From assembly GCA_024362935.1 (NCBI GenBank), contig JANCRA010000040.1, forward strand, positions 3,100,001 to 3,164,000: a stretch of DNA of 64,000 nt, given 5' to 3'. Position numbers and translations under genes: made by a program. Positions 47,455-59,020 of this stretch are shown piece by piece. Within the stretch, counting starts at the first letter, position 1, and each line of letters starts with the position of its first letter. This stretch comes from Setophaga petechia. Lineage: Eukaryota; Chordata; Aves; Passeriformes; Parulidae. The notes beneath the pieces were generated by a model, which was not told the DNA's origin, did not search any database, and saw nothing but the letters and a program-made list of their open reading frames with translations.

Positions 47455-47629
47455 CTGACAGAAGAAAAAGTTTTTTCACCATAACACCAGTTTAAGGACT
47501 GTAGGACAGCCTTGGAGGCTTTCAAGACCCAGCAGGATAAATCCCTGAGCTGCCTGATCTGAATTCAGTGTAGACTGTACTTTTAGATTAGTCTAGACCC
47601 CCCTCTGAATTATTTTGAGACACTGTGAT
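47455..47629 (+). mobile_element. second CR1 3' end, sense, older subfamily
   Basis: aagttttttcaccataac, then ggctttcaagacccagcagg (47517-47536), ataaatccctgagctgcctg and gtctagaccc, ending near gacactgtgat, follow a CR1 3' end different from the copy just upstream. Only about 45 bp separate it from the pentanucleotide array. Confidence 0.8.
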
Positions 47630-50600
47630 GTTGGCTGCCAATCTTGCTTATGGAATTAATGTAGTTCTGGCATTGCTATTAAAACAAAAAATTGTCTAAC
47701 TGCAAGGAGGTTCAAAGAACCGAAAGTGGGGTTTAAAGGAACTCCCAGAAAAACACCCCTCACCATGAAGTGTGACTAATGATTCATCAGTTAGCTTACA
47801 GATGTAAGCATGAGTAAACTTGGTAATAGTAGGCTTTTCACACTAAAAGGAGATTATTTGTGCCTATATAACTAGTTGTGAATGAGAATATCAATTTATA
47901 TGTATGCTTAAAATCAAAAGGGAAAATTGTGCATCTAATTGCATAAATACTGTGTGTGGAGTTAAATACTGAGGATGCCCACAGAGATAATACTGGTTAG
48001 AGAAAAATATCAACAGAAATCACCAAATAAACCTGTCATCTAATTGGTCTGGCTAGATTTGCAGTTTTCCAAGCATTGCTAAGAAAGATTGCATGCTTGG
48101 GTACAGCATGTTGAACTAATAGGTGGCTGCAGAAAAGATCTGAACAATCTCTGATTAGTTATCAGATGCAGTGTATCAAGGCTGGCACCTGAGTGCATAG
48201 CCACTCTCCATCACTAGAAATCTGCAGGAAAGGCACCTGCATATACAGAGGTTTGCTCCGGCTGAGCTCTGAATGCAGGCTTTGAAGCAGGGCAGTGCTG
48301 TGACTCCTGGCATACACAAGTTCAGGTTAGTCTGTCATTATAAACCCCTGGACCATGCTGGCAGGGTCAGTGGGAGGATGGGAGGGCATAACTGATGTGT
48401 GCGTGCAGAGGCTGCAGGCAGTGTTTTGGGCAAATTTGTGCTGTCTGAGCAGAAATTTAGACACTACAGTGTGTTGACTTCTTACCTGAGAGGCTGTTCA
48501 CTCCATATCACTGGAAGAGGGTGTAAAAACAAGGCCACTGCTGTTTACTGTTTCTTGAGAGGCATCTTAATTTCTTAAAAGTCACCATTAAGCAATTAAG
48601 TTCTCTTATTCAGTACATAAGAGGACCTATAATTTCTAAAAACCGTTTTGATGATAGGATAACACAGATATAATTCATTTTCACAGTGTAAGCACTTTAC
48701 AGCTACAATCCATCAAATTCTTGCAAATCTCTATAAGCGCGCTTCATATTGTAAATCTATAGTGCCGGGTTTATTTTTAATCTATGAGCCTCTTCTGCAC
48801 AATTATTCAGAGGAGTTTCCATGGTTATGCCTATAACCTGTAAATGAAACAGTGTCAGACTGTGGGCACATGCAAGGGCTGTGTTCACAGTTAAGCTGTT
48901 AGCCCAGAGACTTGACCTGCTGCAAGTACTGCATTCCAAGAATATCCTCAGCTAGGTCTGGGCAGACATCACAAACCAGGGACAGTTCCCAGTGAACAGC
49001 CTGAACGCAGTCACTCTGTTTCTGAAGATGAGGGTTTAGCCAAAAGGATAAAGCTGTGCTATGCCAGTTGGTCTCCAGCCTGAGGAATGGTCCCTGGCCC
49101 CTTTCACTTACTAGAATAGACATGATCCTGGTTGTTTTGTTCACAAAGATGTCCTTAGCAATTTGGGACCCTGGTGACATTCTTGTCAGCCACTTGGCCA
49201 CCTCTGGCTGTTGATACATAAAGTTTTGGTCCTGTGAAGGGCAGAAGCTGTGCTGCATATTCTCTGTTTTGTGTAACTTGGTGCTATTACAGTGTGAGAG
49301 GGTAGCCTGAGCTGCCACCTGTGCTAATAAAAATTTGTTCCAATTAACACGTATCGAATGAACACAGCACCAGATAATTGCAGGAAGATATCTTTGGAAG
49401 GATAAAAAAGTATTTTCCTTTGGAAAATCAATGTGCTCTCACCCTACCTCTTTAATGACTGTTCATACCTGTCATTGCAGCCTTCCTGTTGAGACCACAT
49501 GTCTTCATCCCCAGGCCATTATCTGTCTCTTTTCATTTGTGTTGCCATGCCATAAAAAAAGAAAACAAACATTGTGGGATCACAAATGTGGCCATAATTT
49601 TTTATCAAGCAATTTAAAGCAGAAGCTAATAACAAGGAAAATGACTAATACTTGAATAGCGTTGCTGCATATACAAACAACACAGTAATTGTCTCTCAGT
49701 CTGAATAAAAAGATAATAAAAGTGTTTTACAGTGCTCCTTAATTGTATGAAAAAAACTTAAAATCAAGACTTTATTGCAGAAAAAGGAAGCATTAATCTG
49801 TCTGAGGGCCATTTTGTGGAGAATGCTTCCTGGGGTGGTGTGGTGATAATTACTTATCTTTAATAGACTTCTGGGTTGTGTAACCAAAATGCAGTGGTGA
49901 AGGAGGTATAGCAGTTATTTATGAGCCCCTAAGCCACCATGCTCCATTATATCCCACATCTAATGTGACTTGCAGGTCTGCATTTTCAGCACGTTTCTTT
50001 GGGTCCCCTTCAGCGCCCAGCTGCTGCAGGTAGTCAAAGTAAACATACTGGCTGAGTCACTCTACAGTGTCATGTGAATTTTCTGGTTTCCTCAGTGAAG
50101 CATCGTGTTGGAAGATCAGAGTACAGAAAGGACTGGTAAAGCATGGTGATGGCCACAGCTTCATGGGAATCAGGCAGGTAGCAGAAAAAGAGTCGCAAAG
50201 ATACTGTAGAGCGCCAGATCAGAAGAGCTTGTGACCACAGCGGTAGCAAAAGTGGATAGGAATGAGCTTGGGTGAGGCAAGGTGCAGCCAGATTCAAGGG
50301 AAAGTTGGTTTAAGCAAAATACTGAAGGAGAACAGGCTGTCTTTGTGTTTGAAGTTAGGGGCAAAATTCTCAGGAAGGGATCTATCATGTATTAATTCTT
50401 GCTGAAGGGTCAAGTTAACAAATGAACAAGGTGTTTTAGGTATTTTAAAAAATTAGTTTGATAGAAGCTGTCTATTGGCATCACTTTTGTGCAGAACAGC
50501 AAAACCCTTGTTCTCTTTTAACTGTTCCATAACCGAGACATGGCAAATAATTTTGTTTTTTTCCCCAGAGCTCCTAAGCGGTCATGCAAGAACTTTTCTC

Positions 50601-52554
50601 TGCTTGGAGGATGTCAGAATTCTGTTTAAGTGTAGATGTTCAAGCTTCTTCCTGTGGTTTGTGTTTTGCTTGTACTTATTCTGCATTCTTCCAGGACACA
50701 TTTGTTGTAGATTTCTGCACTCTGAGCATACAAACACTAAATTCAGCTGACAGCCCCTAGAAGAGAATGAATAGAGCTAAGAACTTCTCTTCAGTTATTG
50801 ACACTTAACTCTGTGAGTGGAATAAAGTTCAGTATCTCACTGCCAGGTAAAACTGTATAGATTAGTTCTCTAATCTTAAAAAGCCTGGTTTAATGAAAAT
50901 GAAATATTTCTCTAGCAATTCCATTCTAGTGAGACATGGACTATTAGTCTCACATACCATTTTTTTGTGATTTTTTTTTTTCTTTCAATATGATTGTATT
51001 CACATTATGAGACATGAGGAAGAATTATGGTGTAAGGCACCATTTGTAAAGGGGCTTGGAAAATTGGACAAAACCCCCTGAGCCATCTTTTGTATGGATT
51101 TTAGGGTCTGACATTTTTACCTTGTCCCCACACTTTCTGAAGCATCCTTTTATATTGTTTGTTATATGCTGTATAAGTACTGTGCATTATATAAGCCAGT
51201 GAAAATATATTAATAATTATTTAAATTAGTAGTCGCTGTCTTCTATTTGTGTACTCCAACTTATTCCCTCACCTCTGCCAGAGAGAAGCAAATTACTATA
51301 GTATAGATGACAAGAACAATTCAACCTCAGAAGGAGAAATGCATGGCATAGTAGAGATGAACAGATGAGAAATGAATGAATGTGCAAATTTAAGAATAAA
51401 TTAATAGAAGCAGGATATTTTGGTAGCATCTTTAATGCATGAAACACCAGGGACATCAAGAAACATTTGCGAAAATGTTTCTTCTGTCATTATGAGCAGG
51501 TAGTGTGGTTATATATATGGTAAGTGGAAAGTGAATGGAAAAATAATTTTGATTTATTTAGAATGCTGTGTAATTTTGAGGCAAAGCTGACTGTAGAAGC
51601 ACTGCAGCACATATATCCACAACTCAGCTCTGAGTCCTCCCAGAAATGTGCTGTGATGGAAAGGCAAACTCCTATACTTGAATTAGTTGGGATCAAACCA
51701 GGTTTTTGCTTAGCTTTTTTTTTTCTCCCTGTAAGTACTAAGTATTGTTATCTATCATTGTTAGAAGAAGCACTTAATGACACTTTAAACATAATTTATC
51801 ACTCAGTCTACAGCAGTAAAAATCTCTAATCAGAAAACCCAGATTGGAGGCTAGCACCTTTCAGGCTGATCTGTGTAAGGGAGTTGGATGTCAGAACAGA
51901 CATTAATTTCAACAGCGTGATTATTACAGGTTTTTGGCTTACAAAGATTGTGGTGATGACTGGAGGACTTTAAGGATAAGACTAAAGTATATCTTCATGT
52001 CTTCTACTGCCTCATGGTGTAGAAGTAACTCTGTCCTAATAATGAGAAGCCCTTCTCTTAGGCTTTGGATAAACGTGGGCTGTCATTTCATTATACAGGA
52101 GGGTGGCAAACCATGAAGTGCTGTGCTGCCCTTCTAATACCTTTCCTCACTTGCTACATGGCTGCAGGGAGTCTCTGTGTGATGGAGAAGGAGATTCAAG
52201 GCTGAATACAGGTGGTGCAGCTGTGGGCAGAAAAAGCTGATGGTGAGGGGGACCCCACTGCAGGGGTGAGGTGATTCCCAGGATGAGGACAAGAAGCAGA
52301 AGGGAGCAGGACTCACTGAAGTCAGCAGACAGCAAGCTGTAAGGAGCAACCTCTAGCAAGAGTAGGTAACTCACTATGAAGCACTGGCAAAGGTGTAACT
52401 CCTGTGAGCTTGATGAGCTGGGATGGCACCAAGCACTTGTGTCTGGGATGTGTTCTAATATCCAAAAAGTGCTTCTCAGAGGACACTGATCGAGATTGTT
52501 TACAACTGGCCAGTTGTCAACATTTTGCAGCTAGGAGGCCTTGGCATGAAAGAC
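47630..52554. other. unique DNA with conserved-looking segments
   Basis: No transposon is recognised. Segments 47770-48010 and 48560-48860 look like conserved non-coding elements. A minus frame at 48899-49318 (139 codons, starting MAAQATLSHCNST) is more protein-like than most chance frames, but I do not recognise it and it has no clear gene context. Confidence 0.4.
48899..49318 (-). other. 139-codon open frame, unrecognised
   Basis: ATG-initiated frame with a balanced composition (for example QQPEVAKWLTRMSPGSQIAK). No domain, signal peptide or membrane segment is apparent. Its length is within what chance gives in 64 kb. It could be a decayed retroviral or host pseudogene piece. No TATA or poly(A) pattern convincingly frames it. 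Confidence 0.12.
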
Positions 52555-53063
52555 AGAAGTGTGAGACCTCTTGCAAAGAAGAAAAGTTAATCCCTGGGCC
52601 TCATGCTGTCAAGCCAAAAGAGAAATTGATGCCTTGGACTGGCTACCTAGAACTGAGGCCAGACACAGAGAATAAAGTAGGTGTTTATTAAAAGGCTTTC
52701 AAAGGATACACCTTGGGCAGTGCAAAAGCCTATCAGAGGCTACACCCATGATGGATGACCACGAGGAGTTTTCTCAGATGGATATATGTTTGATCTATTT
52801 GCGTATCAGAGATTAATTGTGCTATTATAACTTCAGGCAATGAAGTCACATTACCCCAGTTTGCTTCTCACCCCAATGCACTTTTGTTTGTACTTTTCAA
52901 GCCTGGGACTGTGATGATGACCTTGGTTCTCAGGTCCAGAAGGATTGTTTAGTCTGACCAAAATGTGAAGAAAACTAACTAGCATTCTCTAGAGAGTTCA
53001 GAGTTTTACAGTAATGCAGTACAGAATCTGAAAAATACAAAAGCTAAAACTTATGGCATCAAA
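52555..53063 (-). mobile_element. probable ERVK-type LTR, antisense
   Basis: Contains ccttggactggctacctaga, gaggccagacacagagaata, aagtaggtgtttattaaaag and ttcaaaggatacaccttggg, then atggatgaccacgagg, aggcaatgaagtcacatt and acttatggcatcaaa, an order I recognise from passerine ERVK LTRs read in reverse. On the minus strand an AATAAA hexamer (tttatt on + at 52684-52689) sits where the R region should end. The left boundary is uncertain (52555-52655). No internal genes flank it on the right, and the left flank may hold a little internal sequence. The 95-codon + frame ending at 52691 is not a gene. Confidence 0.7.
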
Positions 53064-56000
53064 ATGACATGGCATTTCACATACCTGCCTAAGTTAGAAT
53101 CCTCCCGTAGACACTGTGACTTTTTTTTTCACTTTTGTTTAGATATGTCTTTCCAGGTGCGTGGCGGAGGTCACCAGATCAGTCTTTGCTGACTCACACC
53201 TGTCCAAGCATCTCAATATTTTTCCTGCTCAATTTAATAAGACCAAGTCTGAGGCACACAGAATATAACAGATTATGAGCCAAGCATATGATCAAGTATG
53301 TTCTGAAACTCCTTATACTTGTGAGATGCCACTTTGCTTCCTAGCTGCTGTGACACGAGTACTGCAATAGAGCTCTTTAATAACACAGTGGCAGCGAGAT
53401 CAATGGTAACTGCAGTACATCACCTTTATCACTGAAACCTTACGGAGGTCAGACATCCACCTGCTCTCCAAGCAGATGGCCCCCATGGGTACTTTTAATA
53501 TTTTCTGCTTATTGTATAATTTAATTTTTAATCTAAAAATCCTTAGAGTCATAAAAGTTACAACCCTTTCCTCTTCTGTGCAAAGCAGTGCAATAGTAAT
53601 TTATTCCAGTTGTTTGGCACTGCTGAGTGCAGAAGCTGGTGGTGCTCTCCTCTGCCCAGATAAAGGTTTACTCAAGACCCTGTGGAGTTCATGCTGCTCC
53701 CCCAGCTTTTGCTGAGAGCAGCCAGTGTGTTTGTTCCTGTACCTATCATAGTGGAACTGAACTCAATTCACCTGTGGGCAGTGGCAGACATCTGGTAGTG
53801 TTCACCAGCTGTGGAGCACCCATCACTCCAGCCAGATTTGACTGGTCCTTGTCACCTCCTGCTTCTGCCTGGCTGCAAACTGAATTTGCACTGATTCTGC
53901 TGATAACTTGCTTGCATTCATATTGCACTCCTCTTTCTTTTTATTAATCTAAAAAATCTTTCAGGCAAGGGTTTGACTTCTCTGTGTTGTTTTTTGTATG
54001 GCCTAGTCTGACTCTGGTCAAATATGAGACCTTCTGTCCTTTTACAACTACTGCTACTGGTATTACTACAAAAAATCAATGGCATCATTAGAAAATAAAA
54101 CTCTTGTATGCTTTAGTGCAGCTGACACCCAGCTGATGCATAGCTACATTAAGACATAGTGATATCATACTTACATGTCCTTGTTAGTGCTTGTAGAATG
54201 ATAATATGGACCTTGATTCTCAACAGCTCTTTTTAATTTCCCTAGTGAAGTGAGTTCTCTCGCACAGAAATCAGAATATGTTGTCAGCATTATCTATGAA
54301 TCTGTGAATATATGAACTTGAACTACCTCCTCTGCCTTACTGGGTTTGAAATCCTGCAGCATAACAGCTACATCAAGTAACAGCACTGTTGTTTAAATAG
54401 ACTTTGTATACAACAGGCAGCTCATCATCAAAGCAGAAGCATTTAGTGAATGTGCTTATTCAATTGGCCTTTTTATTGCATTATGACTAAAAATTTTAGA
54501 AAGTAGAAATTGCATACTTTTTCAGATTGACTTCGGGCTTTGGATGCCCATTTTTTCATCACTTACCTAGTGGATGGAATTGCATCTCATGATAGCCTCA
54601 TTGCTTCTTCTGCCTCAGAGGAGGTAATAGTCATCTCATGTATCTGCCTTTCCATGTTATCCAGTCACAGATGTTTTCTATGCTATTGATTTGAGTTCTA
54701 AAATGAACAAAAAAAAAAAAAAGGAAAATGGTAAAAAGTTCTGGAAGAGAAGGACATGTCACAAACAAGTTTTAGCTCATTATTTAGTCTTAGTATTTTT
54801 AAAGTTAAGGTTTTTTTAGTAAATTGGGTCAGCTGAAAGCAAATATGATGAATTTGAAATGGAGTATGAGTTCAGGTTTTCCTAAGATCTGGGGCCCCTG
54901 AGCTCTGAGAGAATTAAGCAACTCTAAAGACTTTGCCAATGTGTAGTACCAGTCAGTGCTGAGTTAGGATCCCTATCTATCAAGATAGAAAAAGATTTTT
55001 TTTTTTCCAATGACTAATGTTATCCTTAGGTTCTAATTTCTTTCTGCTAATGCCTTTCTGCTAATGCCCTATGTTTGTTCATCAAACAGAACAGGTTTTC
55101 ATCTGCCAATGTTGACTTTACTTTTGTCTTTCTCCTTCCAGCCAGACCTATGTCTGAGCTGGGAATTGTTAAAAATCAGCCTTACAAGCGCAGGTTCAGA
55201 TGTTTCCACTTCTATCTCCCTGCAGAAAAGCAGAGATAGAATCTTAGCCCATAGCTCCTGAATAGGATCCTGGTTCAAGCAACTTTTTCATAGCTGAGCA
55301 CAGAGACATGGAGCCCTTTATCCACTAGATAAACCTGCCATGGTCACAGTGTAAGCCCTTGTTGGCTTTGACAGGAACTTGGATTATTATGAGCCCATCC
55401 AGTGACCAACTCACTTCAAGCTACTCAGGGAAGCATCTCAATGGTGTTGCTGGTAAAATGTGAAATGTTTTGTTAGTGAAAGATAGAAGAAAATGTTTCT
55501 ACAGTGGAGAACAATGAAGTGTATTCCATCTGCAACTGTGATAAAAAATATGTGTGTGTGATTTTACAGATTTACTCAGGTAGCCCTGTGGTCTGGAGAC
55601 TGTGGTGGAAAGGTCTTCTGTTACATTTGTTGTAGAGAAACAGAAGGCTGAGGCCAAATCTACAACCCTCTGTCATTTAGGTGTTGACCATGCACTGAGA
55701 ATGTTTCACTTGTTCTGGTAAAAATTCATTCAGTTGTGAGGAATGGAGCTGTGAAATTTAACCTATTAAAAAGGATGAGAAAATACACTCAGAAAATACT
55801 TTATAGGGCCAGAGAGAGGGGAGGTGGCTGGATTAAAGGGAGTTTCTCTTGTTGACTTTCTGAATTTAATTTTGTGTTCCATTTCCTCTGCATGAAAGCA
55901 TTTTTGTTTCATATTTAGACCCAGACATAGGAAGTTATTGCTGCAAAATTTCTGTTTGGGGAAATGTTTGACGTTCTGTTTCTGTGTGAATGTTGAAGCT

Positions 56001-57910
56001 ATAACATTTTTGCTATCCTTTGAAAGAATTTATCAATGTTTGAAACAGGTTTTATTTGCTGTCAGCACAACTTGCCTGATAGGTTGTATGTCTATCTGTA
56101 AATAAACTGAGCGCCATAATAAAGCCCGTGGATGTGTTTGTACTGATACAGGCAGGACAGGGAGGAGAACAAGATGTTGCTCCTGCACAACAAATTTACT
56201 ACTTAATTTCATAAAAGGTGATATGAAGAGGAGGGAAGGTCTGTCTCAATGTCAAGGAATGACAAAAGGAATATAGACATGATGTGAAGAAGTATGTGGG
56301 GTTTGGAGTGCAGTCAGGTAAAGGGTCTCAGGTATTTGGGAACTAGTCTACCCAGACAGGCAAAAAGCCTTGGCACAGGGGAGGAGGGACAGGTTAATGG
56401 AGCATGTGTCACTGTGTGCACTACCACTGTTTCAAAATTGGCATTCTGTGGTACTTTATCTTAGAGATTAGAAAATCAATATTTACTTAAATATATGGTG
56501 CATTGCTAGCAAATAAAAGTAGAACAGTGTTTTTTTCCTTCTGAATGGGAAGTGACTGGTAATTAGTCATTGAGATGGAATCAGGGGTGTGAAATCTATG
56601 ACCACAACTTTTTCAGGATGAGGCTTGTGGGTCTCCATAGCCAAGTGACAGAAAATAACTGAGATTTTTTTGCTTGTGAGTCCAATTAGTGAGGAGTCTG
56701 TGGCATCATCAGCATTCCTCAGTGTCCAGTCTGAGAAACCTCTCCCCGTGGGGAAGTACCTTTTTTAAATGAAGAGCTAATAAAATATTCCATGGTAAAC
56801 ATGTTTTCTTGCTCAGAGAATTTCAGGATAGATTAATTGGGGCTTGTATGGACTTTTAGAGCTATATACTTTTAGTACTGAGTTCACAATGGTTATCATA
56901 ATCTAATCATAAAAATTTAAATTAGACTTCCAACAGTGAGCATTTTAATCCAAGTTAGCTGGAAAATAGCTCCTCTGCAGTATTCTTAATTTACTTAAAA
57001 AAATTGTCAGCATTATATATGTGTTATGCAATTACTTTATGTAATATATTATTACTACTTCCTTAATATAGCGATATTAAGTGTATTTTTGCACATTCAT
57101 AGCTGCACATAACAATCATAACAACCACTAAGAAATGATGTGATAGGACATTGCCTGTCAATGTACATTTCCCATTTGGAGCCAAGAGACAAGAAAGCAT
57201 AATGGATTTTCTCAGAGTTTAATGAGTTCCTGCGAAGTTCAAGGAAAAACACAGAAGGGCTGGCACTCAGGAAGTTGGATCTTGCATGTAAGTGGCTTGG
57301 GCAAGGGAGAATTTACTGTGTACCTTCAGAGGCAGGTTTTCTCCTAATTCCTTCAAACTTGTATGGAGAGGATGAGGTCTCGAAGGACCTTGAACAGAAC
57401 TAGGTTGAGTCTGACAAGGGGATGAGTGACAACCTGTACAGCTAAATGCTATAGGCCACATAACTCTGAATTATCATTATGGGTACTCTACAGAAGCCAT
57501 TTATAAGCCAAAGCAAATTAAAGGACACATCTAGAGAGGACGTATTAATGCAAATGCGGTCAGAACTAAAGTTTTGTCTGAGCATGGGATAAGCCTTACG
57601 AGAGATGCTTTGTACGGATAAGCCTCACAATGGATTGCAACGTAAAAGCAAAGGCAAAGCAGGGTTATTATGGAATGAGAAGCATGTAAAATATAGGACA
57701 CTGCAGACAGAACAGCTGGAGCTGTGAATTCTTTAGGCACTGCCAAAGTGAGACTAGAAAGCGCCCTTGTGCTTGTCTCCAGCAGCAGCGTCAGGAGATG
57801 CTATCTTGACTGGAGATTTCTGCCCCAGGCTTTCCTTATGCAAAGCCCATACTCCTTCCCCCACAACAGCTCCTGTTCGTTCAGGTGCTCTGCGATGGTT
57901 TTCCTCATTG
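53064..57910. other. unique DNA
   Basis: No transposon or gene is recognised. A 14-A run lies at 54709-54722. The stretch 54400-54520 looks conserved by eye. A 15-bp tandem (tttctgctaatgcc words) occurs near 55040-55070. Confidence 0.4.
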
Positions 57911-58050
57911 CGGGCTCTGTCCCGCTGGGCGGTGGGGCAGGGAGCCCGTGCCCGGTGTCCCGGCCCCTCCGGAGCCGCTCGGCAGCCGGCGGGCGCAGCC
58001 GCAGCGGGGGCTGCTGGCCAGGGCACTCGGCTCGCTGCGGCCCGCGCTTC
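57911..58050. promoter_or_regulatory. small CpG island, candidate promoter
   Basis: By my hand count the 140 bp contain 19 CpGs and about 82% G+C, in a window that is otherwise AT-rich and CpG-poor. Observed/expected CpG is near 0.8. A GC-box word (gggcggtggggc) starts at about 57928. Such density implies a sequence kept unmethylated in the germ line, usually a promoter or first exon. Overlapping frames on both strands (164, 128, 107 and 98 codons) are the usual by-product of high GC, and several use non-ATG starts. No known first exon is recognised. A CpG-rich repeat or LTR remnant is the main alternative. Confidence 0.5.
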
Positions 58051-58933
58051 TGTAACTTCGCACTTGAGGTCCGCCAAGACTCATGGGCTAACACCATCTG
58101 GTCCCAATGACTTGTGGAAACCGAATTTGTCTGCTTGGTCTGAGACCCCTGTGGGTTTACTTCAAATTCCTCTCACTCTTCTGGACCAGTCTGCTGCAAA
58201 GGTGTCGGGTCTCAAAGGCTCCCCATTGTCTTCAACTGTGCAAATCAGTGCAAGGAAATGAAATAAGATTCCTCTTATTGTCCCCACAAAAGATGGTCCT
58301 TTTACACCTTTATCATCATTCTGCTCTAACTGGCCTGATCCAGAATTTTAATGTCTCTGAAGGAGGACAGTAAAGAAAACAAAGCATTATTCAAGTTATT
58401 TTTAAATTATCTGCTTTACATTTAACCCACCCTGTTTTATGGGCTTTTCTGTTCTCCTTATTTGAACCATTGTCCTGTTTCTTAAAGACCAATCAGTTTG
58501 CTAGTGCCTTTTCTATTGAGCTATACAAGTTGTTTTCTTGAATTTCTGTTTCTTTTTCAATCATGATACATTTTATCTTTATTTCTGATGCACTATTTTT
58601 GATATTCTTCAGGCTTCTAATGGTCTTTCTGCTTTTTTTTTTTTTTTGACTCTTCTCTGACCCTCTCATGCCCCCCACCCCTTTCCTGGCTAAACTTATC
58701 TTTATATAATTCCGTCTATTCTGACTGAATATCTATGTGCTGGAAGATATGAAAAAAAAAAGTCCTGTGGACTTCTCTTGGGTGCCATGACAATTTTGTC
58801 ATAGTATTTTTATACTTTTTTCATAAGCAGCTCCCCTGCCTTTACCTACTACCATATTTTTCCTGTAAGTTTGGTTACTTGATAACATGGTATTTGTCTG
58901 GTTTTTCTTCTCCATCATGTGCCAGAGATACCT
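58051..58933. other. unique DNA after the CpG island
   Basis: No gene is recognised. A T15 run lies at 58633-58647. A CCAAT word (gaccaatcag) occurs near 58488, too far from the island to read as its promoter box. Confidence 0.35.
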
Positions 58934-59020
58934 GTTATAGAATTACAGAATGATTAGAATTTGAATTGACTTTAAAGACCATTTGATTCCAAGCCCCCTG
59001 CTCCATGGCACTTACTAGAT
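58934..59020 (-). mobile_element. CR1 3' end, antisense
   Basis: atagaattacagaatgatta, then tgactttaaagaccatttga, ttccaagccccctgc and catggcacttactaga are the antisense CR1 3' terminus. About 85 bp remain. Confidence 0.85.

Noticed and set aside
3080..53063. Intact endogenous retrovirus with gag, pol or env
   Set aside because: Only LTR-like segments were found. No internal retroviral genes or paired LTRs are visible, so these are solo or truncated LTRs.
54560..54620. Minus-strand exon ending at a GTAAGTGA donor (54565)
   Set aside because: The candidate frames meet stops; the only open one ends in TAG right at the donor.
57754..58261. Overlapping 98-164 codon ORFs in the CpG-rich region as proteins
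   Set aside because: High G+C removes stops from several frames at once. Two of the longer frames I checked start at GTG or TTG, which eukaryotic genes rarely use, and the A/R/P-rich translations match nothing I know.
37052..58647. A/T runs of 14-15 (37052, 37350, 38050, 54709, 58633) as retroposed poly(A) tails
   Set aside because: No retroposed gene or SINE body with flanking duplications lies next to any of them. They are ordinary homopolymer tracts.
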